This document shows, one piece after another, positions 1 to 11,800 of a stretch of 63,162 bases of DNA. Numbering within the stretch: position 1 is the stretch's first letter; every line of letters begins with the position of its first letter. Under the pieces are notes generated by a model. It searched no databases. It saw only the letters and a list, made by a program, of their open reading frames with translations, and was not told the origin of the DNA. Both the position numbers and the translations under genes were made by a program. Origin of the DNA: Rodentolepis nana (Eukaryota > Platyhelminthes > Cestoda > Cyclophyllidea > Hymenolepididae); contig UZAE01012059.1 of the NCBI GenBank assembly GCA_900617975.1, positions 1 through 63,162 of the forward strand, in the 5' to 3' direction.

Positions 1-548
1 CTAAGTTTTCCGATCGTAGAAGACATGTGCTTAACTGGCGTCTCGCCAATCTGCAGTATTATAGAACAGTTAGCTGGAACATGCTACTGAGATACGTATT
101 GCTATTTTGTTATTAGCAGATACAATTCTTAGATAATGGAAATGACGGATTTCAAAAACTCTTCAGGGCTCTCCTATACCCCCATACCGAATTCGAACCA
201 ACCATTGAATAAGGTGACCATAAAGATACAAAATTAAACGTTAGTTTTTTTGAAAATACCATCCTTGTGCATTCGTCCCTTATATATATGCTTTGCGTTG
301 TAGTTGTTATCCATGTTTCCCAACCCCCCCCCCCCAATCCTTCTGTAGAAAGTATAATGCTATCAAGGCTGCCCAGAGGAAAGTTGTGCGCAATAAGATA
401 TTTGTGGGGTGTGTCCAGGGGCCAATCAGCAGCCAAGTTTCCACGACTTGGAAGAGCATTGATTATGTTCTGTGGTAAAACCCCTCAGAAGTCTTGCGAC
501 GTAGAAATAGACGCTCTGGACTATGTACAGCTGATTTCTGGAACATAC

Positions 549-1043
549 TTAGGCAGGAAGCTAATTGGATTTGCCTGCAATTAGTTAGGATTCTAAGATG
601 TTTACCAAGATTTAAAAATGCGTTTATTTTTGCAGCATCCACAACACCCTCAAATAGTTGCAGTCAAAACAGTTTCCTTATTAATAGCCATGACAATATG
701 AGAAATGATTATTATTTTACTTCAGGGCTAGCATTTAAGCGAACTTATTAGCAAAAGTAATTCAAGCAATACCTGATAAATTTGGGTAGCCCGAGAATCG
801 CTTCCATAATATATCCGGTCCCTGAGATCACCAAATTTTCCGAAGATAGAATCTTATTCTGCAACGTGTTAATCATTAAACTGCCTCCAATGGGACAATA
901 AAGCATATCGGTACGTAAGCCACTCCGCATCGAGGAAACAGTCCATGACACCGGCACCCGCACACTTGGTTCTCAAGTAAATGAAGGAAATAATTACCAG
1001 ATGGATTCAGCATCCAAATAGCAATTCCTCTTTCACCAAACAT
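549..1043 (-). CDS. Unrecognised gene, three candidate exons, continues past the left edge
   Basis: I do not recognise this gene. Three candidate minus-strand exons join in phase: 998-1043 (begins MFGERGIAIWMLNPS, donor GTAATT), 773-971 (acceptor after a pyrimidine-rich stretch ending TTGAG; includes the peptides SWTVSSMRSGLRTDMLYCPI and MINTLQNKILSSENLVISGT; donor GTATTG) and 549-574 (acceptor TTGCAG, peptide QIQLASCL, donor GTATGT; a longer version could run to 482). The phases are 1, 2 and 1. The ATG at 1043 may be the start, but a TAA lies in frame 12 bases upstream, so this exon could instead be internal with an acceptor at about 1048. A further open stretch at about 1-85 (peptide SIILQIGETPVKHMSSTIGK) may belong to it, but its phase does not follow directly, so at least one exon is missing. 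The gene lies downstream of SMARCB1 on the same strand. No function is inferred. Confidence 0.38.
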
Positions 1044-1208
1044 CAATTTCCTTTATCGATAAATGTAGCTATTTAGGTCGTATCTCTGATACCGTGCAAT
1101 AAATCCCTCTACAGTATGAATCATCTACAACAGCCTTTTTCGAGGCTTCTATGAAAGGTGTAAACGACCATTTAAACGAAAAAAGATAGGCAAGAGTAAA
1201 ATTATTAT

Positions 1209-1214
1209 TTTAAT
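1209..1214 (-). terminator. Possible polyadenylation signal for SMARCB1
   Basis: ATTAAA on the minus strand, about 85 nt past the SMARCB1 stop. The assignment rests on motif and distance only; the 255 bases between the stop and the next candidate exon at 1043 hold no other feature I can name. Confidence 0.3.
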
Positions 1215-1298
1215 ACAACAATTAGGGCGGGACAAATACATGTTAACATGAGATGATTAAACAAAATCGGACAGTGAATAAGATCTTTATCCAAGTAA

Positions 1299-4200
1299 TT
1301 ACCAACCAGGTTGGGTATTGGCCAATCGACGCATACGTCTAGAAGGAGGCAACGAAATTCGTAAAAACGAAGGTTTTAAAGTATGAAAATGAAGATAGGG
1401 CTAATAACCCACCGTGTGTTACGATCCTGATCACGGATCTTCTTTTCCATTTCAGCATCGGTAAGCACTTCAACTACAGGACTCCATTGATCAGCTTCAT
1501 TTGGACTGCGAAATACGACGTCAATGGTTGGCAAGGGTGACTCTCTTAAAAGTACAGAAAATCAATAGGTAAATCGTAAAAAAGAGCACAAGTGCATGCT
1601 GAACCACATATTAAGTATAGCCAGTGTGATCCACTTTTTAGACAAAATGACATCAAAAAATCATTTCAAGACTAACTGCTAAAGCAGATACAAATAAAAA
1701 AACAATATGGAAAAAACTATGGAAACAAATTAACAGGCCAGTAGGCCATGAACTGGACTATAAACGCTTGGATGTATTCATACAGATGTGTTAAGGGTGA
1801 TTGCGTACAATACGCATCGTTTAAAATTAAAACCATCATTCATATACGTTGTGCCAAGAAAAATGAATCACAAATGATGCCTTATAGCATGACGATTGGT
1901 GATGATCTTCCAAATTAGGAAAATGCAAACGAATGGTTAGATAACTTACGTAAATGCGTACAGTCGTTGATGCCATGCGAGTTGGCCACGAATGGAATAA
2001 GCAACAGCAGTAACGAATTCACCGCCCAGACCGAGTTCAGCACACAGGCGTCCAGCGAATTGTTCAGGTGAATTTGCAGGCTCAGAGAGGTCCCATTCAA
2101 ATTGGTCTACAAGCGACATGTTGCCCACGTGAATATTGAGACGGACAATAACCCGAGTATCTGTTTGATTAGAGAGGATGTTTTCCACAGGGTGACCCGC
2201 CACCTGGAAGTAAAAAGAGAGGAAATAAAAATATAGGATAAATCATATAACAAATTAGCCGGTGATGTCTTTGCGCTGAAAGTTTACAATAAACGCCACT
2301 GAAAACTTATCAGTAGGATAGTTTAGATACTAGACATGACTCAGTTTAACTGGATTCAAATCATGATCTTTCAGAACAAAATGTCGTCTACTGAACCTTG
2401 ATATTAATTAATGATGCGAGAAATTCTTGAAGAAGCGCATATTCGATTGGACAGAAAAATATATATGACGAAACGCTGCCAATTCGACTAAAGCAATGAG
2501 CAAGACAAATTTGGACCGTCATAGACAATTTCGCAACCTATTTCATAATTAAAACCTCACTGTAAAATTTATACTAACTTCATTAGTCATTATCTTCCAA
2601 CCGAATATAATAACCCTTTTTTAAGTAATAGGTGTTGGGGCAAAGAAGGAATCAGCATAAAAAAGTACCTGCTGACGAATAGCCTGTGCAATAGCTGGGA
2701 CAAACGAGATTGGATTCAAATCTAGATCATCACAGAGGATTTCGGCAAACTGTTCAGGAGTAATGAGTTGCTCAGTCCGGTTCCAAGTGAAACAGTCACG
2801 TAGTTTCACACCATCAAATTCAATATCTAACCGGATGGGAACCAGGTGTTCTGGCTGTTGCGCATTCTCGTGATAGGCCACTGGATCGGAGTCATCCAAA
2901 CATATGGGGAAGTTGGAGACTTTGCTACTAACCCTGTCTAATAAAGAAAAAATGAGATTTAAGATTAAGGAACCGAATTAAAGCATGAAATGAATGTTTA
3001 AAGAGAATCTCGTAATTACAAAAATTAATCCACACGACCTAAGGAGCAATAGAACCCGTCTCATAGTACAAGAGAATTAGATCGGCTAGGTACACAATGA
3101 TAGGGGTGGGGTGCGCGATAGACTTACCTCCACGTGGTGCACCCTGGACAACGTACGATAGACTTACCTCCACGTGGTGCACCCTGGGCAACGTACTTTC
3201 TTACGGCAAAAATTCTATCACTCGGCATTCGTTTTTAGCAAAAAAGTCTATCACTCGGCATTTGATTTGACTTGGGTTAATGATAAAAATCATAAAGCCT
3301 GCCATTTGAAATAATAATAATGATAAAGGCTAATATTCTTCTCGCACATTCTTTGACAATGAAAGATATTAAGGAAATCGCATTCTAGCACTAAACTTAA
3401 GAGGAAAAGAAATCGGAATACCGTCGACTCCTCTTATTAGCCAAATTCAACTATTGCCGTTGGTTATGGTGCTAGCTGGATGTGCACAGATAGAAATCGA
3501 AGCCACGACACATAATTTCGTAGATGAGTATGTTAAAAGCTGCATCACCGACGCAAATGAAATTCAATTAACCGGACGTTCATAAGCAGTTAGTGGTGAC
3601 ATAACAATATGCATAAATATCTTAAAATCAATGTCAAGTGCGGCATTAACACTGGTACAAGTTTGGGAACAACTTAAAAAACAAAAACATGTCAAGCAAT
3701 AATAGACTTTATAAATGCAATACGCACAAGGTCAGAGCTATTTCAAAGTTTAAACATGGTACAACGAAAGAAAATTATTGATATGGGATTAGTTAAAAAA
3801 TATTTAAATAATAAGGCTCTGAGTTTGTACTGAACGCAGTTGTCAGCTGTTCATTGGGCCATGGCCAACGAGCACAAGAAATAACAATTTGGCCGATTTA
3901 TTTTGGTAATTAGTGGCTCAAAACGTATAAACTCAAAATCCAAACTAAATCAGCCAAATAAGAAAGTAATAGTCGAATTTATCAATAAAATTGTGATCAT
4001 ATTCTAGCAGAAACATTGTAAAAATCGACAAAACCCAATAAAACGTATGAGAAATCCGGGGATGACAGTTTAACGAGATTCTCATGGTTTACAACTCCAA
4101 AGCGATGACATCAATTGAGAAAATAAAAAAGGAGATTTACTTGGTCTTGATCGAGTCGCGCTAGCTCCAGCACCAATCGGGGTCGGACAGGGAACAGAAT

Positions 4201-5424
4201 CCAAATGGAAAGAAGTATTAGGCACAGAGCTCACCCATCGACCAGCAACCGTGGCTGCCGAGGTCGAACCACGAGAACTGCTCCCACTTCCACCCCCGCC
4301 GGCACTACCAGTGGTAGGTTTGATAATCGCACCACTTGCTGATTGGCCAGCCGTTTCAATTATACCTCCGGCGGCTGTGCCTGTTGAGCCTAAAGCAGCT
4401 GGAGCGGATTGGCCGAAAGCACCACTGGTAAGGGAACCGGACGATGCATTTGCTGTTAAACCGGGGCGGACAGCACTGGGAGCCGCTGAACCATTCAGAG
4501 TGCTCTGGGAGTGATAAAAAACAATAACTAATAAGGGAACTTAATCATCAAAGGCAGTTAGCTTATTCATTGAAAATGAAAGGCGCAATTTGTAAGCAAA
4601 GCTGAGATATCTATCAACGCCAATTGAATTGCATAAATCCTCCAGTGATGAAAGACAAATAAAATACCGACTATTCGTATTCAGATCAAAGCTATAAAAA
4701 CCATTTCAAGAGACCATACACTCACACATGATGTCGTACACACCACTCTCCGGGACTGGAAGGTGAGTTAAATCCAAGATTATTGCGAGAAAAGATATGA
4801 AAGGTGACAATGGCTAATATATAACATACAAAATTTGGATGGGAATTAACAGCATAAAGTAACGGACAACAAACTCATGAAAGACTTATTCCCATCAGAA
4901 AGATATTTTTCAGAGGAATATTAAGAGCGAAAATATAAACAAGCAGAAAAAAGGTCATAAAAAGACTTATTTTTTCCAACTTAAATATCTTAGTCCTAAG
5001 ACTTTAAAAGCATATTTTCATTTGAACAAAAACGAGAATTTAACATAAAGTTGCGAACCTCAAAAGACTTGAAACGATCCTCCCCTCCACCAATGAGCTC
5101 ATCAACTTCAATTGCTCGAAGTATTGTTGCATTCTGTGCAGTAACGTGTGTTGCAAGTCCTAATAATAAATGAACAGCAAAGCTTTAAGTCTTACCCATG
5201 TCGATAAGCTTCTCACGTTCTTCTTGTGTCGTTAGACGTTTCCATAAGTTCGGATATCGCTTATGTAATTCGCCACGGAACAAACGAAGATATCGGCCAA
5301 CCTACTCAAACCCAATAACGAAAAAGTAAAAAACTCTTACATCAGACGCCAAATAATAGAACTCTCCATCAGTTTCTAGTTGAAACTCAATAGGTTTTTC
5401 TCCATAGCGCAAAATAGACTGCAT
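1299..5424 (-). CDS. SMARCB1: SMARCB1 / SNF5 / INI1, core subunit of SWI/SNF (BAF) chromatin remodelling complexes
   Basis: This is the SNF5-type core subunit that anchors BAF-type remodellers to the nucleosome. Exons: 5341-5424, 5196-5301, 5059-5159, 4726-4755, 4141-4504, 2669-2937, 1950-2203, 1413-1544, 1299-1338. They sum to 460 codons including TAA, and every junction keeps phase. Residues 1-97 are the N-terminal winged-helix DNA-binding domain ([38 protein letters not shown]). Residues 98-107 come from a 30-nt microexon. About 120 residues from exon 5 form a Gly/Ser/Ala-rich linker ending in the conserved [17 protein letters not shown]5 repeat 1 is in exon 6 ([31 protein letters not shown]) and repeat 2 in exon 7 ([43 protein letters not shown]). 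The basic C-terminal helix is [20 protein letters not shown], ending NTQPGW. The protein is about 459 residues against 385 in human; the extra length is the linker. The start is the first ATG of the exon encoding the conserved N-terminus. Confidence 0.96.
3103..3330 (+). mobile_element. SINE-like element, short variant, in SMARCB1 intron 5
   Basis: The head (GACTTACCTCCACGTGGTGC) matches the family found elsewhere in the window. The 3' end (AATGATAAAAATCATAAAGC, then CTGCCATTTGAAATAATAATAA) is closer to the LINE tail at about 49130-49186 than to the other SINE copies. The head is duplicated in tandem as a 40-base unit (3117-3156 and 3157-3196, one mismatch). The middle section present in longer copies is missing. 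A short AATGATA flanks both ends and may be a target-site duplication. The element lies in the 1.2-kb intron between the linker exon and SNF5 repeat 1. Confidence 0.75.
4726..4755 (-). other. SMARCB1: 30-nt microexon of SMARCB1
   Basis: The stretch between acceptor TTCCAG and donor GTGAGT is 30 nt long and phase 0 on both sides. It adds ten residues ([10 protein letters not shown]) between the winged-helix region and the low-complexity linker. Skipping it would not change the frame. The two splice sites are good, but its inclusion is inferred from sequence only. Confidence 0.6.
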
Positions 5425-6785
5425 TTTCACAAAGATGTCCGAGTTCCGCAAAGAGCGGGTGTCCGCGATTATTTCAAACAAATACGGCTATGATTTTCAA
5501 ATATATTAAGTATCTACAAATCAGAGTAAGAAGAGAAAATGACCTTTATATATGCACTTCTATTTATAAAAATATTAAGACATCTCAGCATTTCCTATAC
5601 TTTTGCAGACTTATTTAGTGGCTTAGAAAACCTTTCTTATCATCAGAATTCTATAACAATAATAATAATTCAGCTTGTATTCAGAGCAAAAGTGTATTTG
5701 AATGGCAATGTCTCCATATTGGTTTAAAATATTGACTGTTATAATTATGGGCAATTGTCGAACTCCTTCAACTCCCAATTTAATTAAAAATATTAATACT
5801 TAACTTCTGTTATTTCGCATACCAACGACGTTTAAACAAGTCAAATAAATGTTGTCTATCAAATTTAACCGATAACTCAAAATTCTATTCATATTTCCGT
5901 CTCAATCTACAAATTTTGATTAAGAAAAAGATAGGATCTTTTTGTAGCCTAAACTTGAATATACTATTTTATTTAATATCCTTTAAAACCCGCCTGTTTA
6001 GTGTTCATTATTTTTATATACTTCTCTCTAAGCCTTTATAGATGAAAAAGTTCCGTCTAGTTCTACCTTTTTTGCTGAACAGCACCTCTAAGTCTTTGAT
6101 GCTCATTAAAACCAATATTGCCTTCTCGAAAGCTAGTGAAGTCAAAGTTAGTGATTGTATAATATGCTTATATTTATATTTTTAAACGCTCGTCTATCGG
6201 TCTCAGTTGTCAAATCCTTACAATTACTGGACTCTCCCATTCCTGCATTATGGGATTGACCTCTAGTATGTATTGTTTTGCATTTAATTGCAGTCAAAAT
6301 TGTCACATTTGCATTTACAACATAGTCTCTTGCTTTATACTGATTACGAAAGAATATCGAAGCGTATCCTATCCCTTACATGCATATTATATATCGCAAT
6401 ACGTCAGTCACTTAAATTACAAACATGTTACCCAAATCACCATTGCCTCAATTAACTAGAAGTATCTAAAATGGAATTTACGTGATTCCGTAGGAAGTGA
6501 ACATTTGAATCAGGGCCATGGTTATGTCGACAATTTCCCCTCACATTAATGTTAAAAAACTATTACTTTTGGCCCATTTATCTTTACCCACACCATTTTT
6601 CTTTTCAAAACGTACTATTAACCTGTAGCACATCCAACCCCATATCGGCATAAAGTTTATTGCTCGTTGTTTCTGGTTTTAAAATATAAATCATACCGGA
6701 AATAACCCTGTCAAAAGGAAAATAGCGTAGGAAGACTGATTTAAATGAACAATATTTATTTACAAATGTTACTCTTTTGAGGTAA
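5425..6785. other. Intergenic region between SMARCB1 and FRA10AC1
   Basis: This 1.36-kb, very AT-rich stretch should contain the SMARCB1 promoter and the FRA10AC1 3' UTR. I see no conserved coding exon. The small ORFs at 5539-5727 and 6250-6459 have no splice context, no family similarity I recognise and AT-driven composition. Confidence 0.6.
6755..6760 (-). terminator. Polyadenylation signal of FRA10AC1
   Basis: AATAAA on the minus strand, about 26 nt past the FRA10AC1 TGA stop. The canonical hexamer this close to the stop implies a very short 3' UTR. Confidence 0.5.
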
Positions 6786-8254
6786 TCACATAAACATGCT
6801 TCTCAGATAATCGTCAAACTCATCTTCTAAAGTTCTCCTGGAAGAGTCATCTTTCTGGACAGAAGAAGATTCCTTCCATACCTCACTACCAGCAGCCTGC
6901 TTTGGGGGTTTGTCAGGTTCTTCAGCCTTCTTTCCAGCTTTCGAATCACTTTCCTCCTTCCTGATCTGGGGTTGTGAAAGGAACTCGGAATGCCTATTCA
7001 AAGAAAATCGAAATTATATAATGGTAAAAATTGCAATGGGCGGATCCACACGTAAATTCTTGCACAAAAAATAAAGTGTTATTCTCATAACAAGACCGTC
7101 AATAATAAAAAACAACGCATACAAACGTGTAGGTCTGACCATGAGATCAAAGATGATTGTCATGGTAAAAGATATGGATGGCTGCGAAGACGCATGCCAC
7201 AATTCTACAGGAAAGTTAGAAACTGATTTATCTAAGCACACTGTTTCTAATTGGACAGATTAAGATATGAGCGCAAATTAGCTCATGGTGTTCTTTAAGA
7301 AAAAATTGAAAAACAGTTATGACAAGCGTTTGAATAGTTAGGTATTGAATATCCTAAAGCTATGCGTTGTGTAATTCACTAGCTCCTAGATAAACAGAAA
7401 AAACCATACCGTTTATGGTAATTGAGCTTCGCAGAACACATTGGACAGAGGCGTACCTTCACCAAAACATTTCGTTTTAACCCTCTTTCTCTGTAAGCAA
7501 AATCCACCTCCCAGGATCGTAGAAACTCGACAGAGTTACAATCCACCGCTCCGCATTTAAATTGTCCCTTGCCCGAAATAACTTCTTTTTCCGAACGCCA
7601 GCGAAGACCAAGTTTCTTTTCCTTATATCTACTCAAATCAGCTACTGCATACTCCTTGTACAAGCGATCCCAATAATGTTTGGCTAATTTTTCCTCCCTA
7701 TTGAAAATCAACAAAATGAGATCAATAAATATCACTTACCATGTTTCGGGGTTATCTTTCTCTTCCCAAACAAACCGACTATTTTCTTTGATTACGTCAA
7801 TATCACGTTTATCATTCGAACTAAAAGGCAAATATAATTTTAACACCACCCACGTATCACGTTTGAAATGTTTAATAGATCCTCCATAATATTGTAGATA
7901 ATCGTTAACCATTTTCTGATGCCTTTGGTACTAAAACAAGAATGGATAAAAAAAGCAAAACTTACAGCGTCTAGAGGCATCATTTGAGATGGAGTTGGAC
8001 TGTATAAATGAAAAATAAAATTTATTATTTCAAAATCCTACCGCTTCTTTGCTACTGGACAAATTTCAGAATCAGGATTAAGAGTTCTTTTTCCATCCGC
8101 ACGTGCAGACATAAAACCATCTTCAGTCCTGCCATACAGTAAAATATTTGAAAAATATCAAGTTTAATATTGAAAGTGAATTCATGCACCTGGAAGAACA
8201 GACTGATGCAACTTCGCTCTGAAGATCAGATTCAAAATCCGATGTGTAGTTCAT
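6786..8254 (-). CDS. FRA10AC1: FRA10AC1 homologue, nuclear protein
   Basis: Exons: 8190-8254, 8042-8128, 7966-7999, 7854-7930, 7740-7820, 7410-7697, 6786-6993, giving 280 codons with the TGA stop and all phases consistent. The family is a conserved eukaryotic nuclear protein linked to pre-mRNA splicing; its biochemical role is poorly defined. Conserved blocks in order: MVNDYLQYYGGSIKHFKRD (exon 4), DIDVIKENSRFVWEE (exon 5), then the core of exon 6 with KEYAVADLSRYKEKKLGLRW, EKEVISGKGQFKCG, SWEVDFAYRERGLKRN and VRLCPMCSAKLNYHKR. Two cysteine pairs (C-x4-C in KCGAVDC and C-x2-C in CPMC) form a likely zinc-binding site. The charged C-terminus ends LEDEFDDYLRSMFM, matching the family's acidic-aromatic tail. 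The protein is about 279 residues against 315 in human. The start ATG opens a short acidic N-terminus (MNYTSDFESDL), and an AG 14 bases upstream could be an acceptor for a 5' UTR exon or a leader. Confidence 0.93.
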
Positions 8255-8818
8255 ATTTGTGTAATCCTAGTTTAAATATTTTGGACTAAAAATATTCATA
8301 CATCTCCCATTGTTGCATAAAAAGAATTTTAACCAATGGTCAAACTGGTTAATGCGACCACAATTCTAATAAATAGCAAATCAAAAGAAGTAACTTTGAA
8401 TTAGCTTAGTAAAATAATTATAAGAAATTTAAGTCTAAGAACAGTTAAGTGCATTTCTTTAATCTAGTATTCAAATAAATAAAATATTATTTTTTCTGAA
8501 TGAAATATTTTCATTAACCTTTTATTTTTATGCTATTTGTGGTAAATGAATCGCGATTATTCTACCTTCATATTTGTCCATATGCCCCCTCGATAAGGTA
8601 TACCCACAATACCCTATTTTGTTCACCCAGAGCAAAAATACTGCTATTTAATAAATAACAACCAATTCCAGCATGTGAGCTTATATTGTAATTAAAATAA
8701 GATTGATTATTTACAAATTTTGCTACATATATACAACAAGCAGCCAATCAAGCTGAGATCGATTTACTCAACACATAAAGAGGTAAGATCCGTGAGAAGA
8801 CGGATTTTAATCCGAATA
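8255..8818. other. Intergenic region between FRA10AC1 and NPAT
   Basis: This 564-bp gap holds the NPAT 3' UTR and the FRA10AC1 promoter. A minus-strand AATAAA at 8521-8526, about 290 nt past the NPAT stop, is a possible polyadenylation signal. I see no coding exon. It is the shortest intergenic distance in the window. Confidence 0.5.
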
Positions 8819-11800
8819 CTAATTCTTTTGAGGCTGATTACGGACATTCTTCTGAATCAAATCGAGATCAGCATTCATTGCGCCACCATTCTAAATTGGA
8901 AGAAAACATAATACAGATAATCGAGCAGATATCTTAAAGCTATTTGAATATAAATCACTAACCCTATTTTCACTCTTAGGCGAAGGAAGCAGGTTTTCTT
9001 TTACACTGGATAGAATCTGTGAAGACGCTATTTGTCGAATCGGCACCGGTGTTGAAGAATTCTGCTGTTCCTGAAGAACCTGTGTCGAAACTGTAGATGT
9101 AGCCTGTTCCTGTTGTATTTGAGTGGATGTTGGCATTGCAAGTTGGCGCTGAAGTGCCCACACTAATAACTCCTGTGGAGACATTTCGCTGCACCTTGAA
9201 TAAGCATGTGCCACTTATTAGTAATATAATATAAATAACAAATTTAAAATAATTAAAACAACATGAAAGAAGGTATATGAATCTAGAGCGTATATATTCA
9301 CTCGCTTGGATTCTTTCTGAGATCCAGTTAAAATAAAGGCATTTGGTTTTAATAAAGAATAACTGTGCCCTGATGGTAATCGCAAGAAAAAATAATAAAA
9401 AGGGTCAATATCAATATAACAAGCAGCTGCTTCAAGGCACTCACCCATTAACCATATCCTTGGGTACTCTAAGGATTAAGCGTGGAGACTGCATTGAAGT
9501 CCCGCTAGAAATGAGGGGGGAAACTTTTAGTTAATCATATTTAATGCATTCGAAGAAATTAAAATATACTACGTTGATGATTAACAACCAAAACACACCT
9601 AGAATTATCGTGAAACTACCAGTACTATTTATAGTGGGTTAAAAGGCAAAAGATCACTCATAAGGCATTTCAAGAGCTAAAATATGTGCATTTGTATCTT
9701 GTACGGTTTCTATACGATTATAGGTACAGAGAATAGACCTCGCTTATTTAGCTTAGTATATAGAACGAGGTTAAATAATTAGTGCGTTATCTGTACTCCC
9801 ATTGGAAAAAAGAAAAGCAACGGCATAAGTATTAAATATTGGATGGTAGCCAAAACATGGCTCGAATGGAAATTAGAAGGAAGAGCAAGGGTATCTATGA
9901 GTTGACAGCTGAGCTACAAACGCATAGATTCACTAATTTCATTTAAGTCCATGCCAATCCGCCTCGACAAACCTCTCCACATGGATTTTGTAGCATTCTC
10001 AGTTGACCACCCAAATATGCATGATAAGAGAAGTGGATAGCCTATTTACAAAAGGGGTATTCAGTGCAATTTTTCCCCACGAGTTGTGACGTCTGGATGC
10101 CAGAATTCTGACCTGATCAAACTCTCTGACTTTTCCAAAATGTGTAACAATCTTTCAAATCAAGACGTGGTCTCCCTGCGTATGATGCTCTGAATACCAC
10201 ACATTACTTCTAACGTGCTGTATAACTAAATTAATGATCCTAAGCCAAAACTGAGAAGAAGAAGAAGAAGAAGGAGAAATCATCCAGTCCAATTACAAGT
10301 AAACACTCCGAGTCTCTTACTCGGCACCTATATTTTGACACAAACCTCATCTGATCTTAATTTCCAGCTTCCGCATACAACTAACTAAAAATTAAAAATA
10401 TATATATATATATATATATTTACCCAGATGGGGTGTGTGGTAGACTTACCTCCACATGGTGCATGCTGGGCAACGTATACTCATGCGGCAAAAAAGTCTT
10501 TTAATCGGCAGTTGACTTCTTACTTCAACCTACCATCACCCAACTGCATGTCATATTCGACCGCTTCCACAAAACTCATCTGGCCTTAACTCTGCCTTTG
10601 TGTCTGTCTGTCTCTTTTACATCTGTGAATCGCTCTTTCCACTGTCGAATTTTTCTCACTTTAATGTTTCTCTTCCTCTCTGTGAAGCGTGTTCAAGTAC
10701 TTTCACAGTACCCATCTCATCTTTTTTCTACCTCTGTGTCTGTCTCTTTTACATCTTTGAAACACTCTTCTGTTCCCTCCCCCCCTCCACCCTCTCTCGA
10801 CTTTATTTCACTTTGATGTTCCTTCCCCTCTGTGAAGCCTGAAGTCAACTAAAGGGCTAATGATAACTATCAGAACGCCTGCCATTTGATATAAATCAAT
10901 ATTTACCCAGATGGTTGAACTGAAGTCACAGGAACATTGGAATTGGAAGGAATTTGAGAATGAAAAGAAGAGGAAATACTTTCCCCTACATTCTGTTTCA
11001 TTGTCATGATATGTTGCAACAGACGAGATTTCGGGAGATCTGGAGACCCTGCTACAGAAAGCAAGAAGAGACAAGAGTTAAAACAAGTTACCCGAAAGAG
11101 ATAACAAACCGAGGAAGAAACCCACCAGGGGACGATTCTGTAGGAAACTGTTCTAATTCGGGATTATTCAAGTTGATAATTTGAAAGGAGGCATCTGATT
11201 CCTAAAAAGCAAAAAAAAAAACATTAAACTATAGAAACAAACACGAATAGGTGCACAATATTTTCATAGTTTACTTACAGTAACTTGAGTTGTAGTATTC
11301 AGAGAGCCCATATACAACGATTGACCTAAAACGTTAGTAAAACTCGGTTAAGGATAGTCAATATAATTAAAAATAGAAACTTCGCTAATCGAAATTGACT
11401 TACTTGGTTGAAATGTTTCACAAGTAGCATCGGAAACTGGATAAAGCACCTGAATCGGAATACTATATTCAACCATTTCAACCTAAGAATTGATAATAAT
11501 CAATAGATTAATAACAAAGAGAGTTATCAGGATCATTTTAAAACAGATAACTTAAGTTAATTGAATTAACGAAACTCATAAGAATATTAAAAAAGGTCTT
11601 TTCTGCGACTGCTTTTTTACTACAATTTCAAAGTCTTTTATTAAAATTGTTGAAATCTGAAGGGAAAAAATAAGTAATGTTTAAAACAATTACTTATTTT
11701 CGATAAATATAAGCTTGCTTATATAATTTTAGCGGAAAGATCAAACATACCGGTGATAGATTTGATGTCGTACCTTCGGAAGTAGTTAACTCAAGACTGC

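Noticed and set aside
267..584. 105-codon plus-strand ORF
   Set aside because: It includes a C-run encoded poly-proline, has no splice context, and conflicts with minus-strand exon candidates at 549-574.
4251..4514. 87-codon plus-strand ORF rich in Pro and Ala
   Set aside because: It is the antisense shadow of the SMARCB1 Gly/Ser/Ala linker exon.
10598..10842. Overlapping plus-strand ORFs of 72 and 80 codons
   Set aside because: They lie wholly within the SINE-like element; the repeated CLFYI-type peptides come from its internal duplication.
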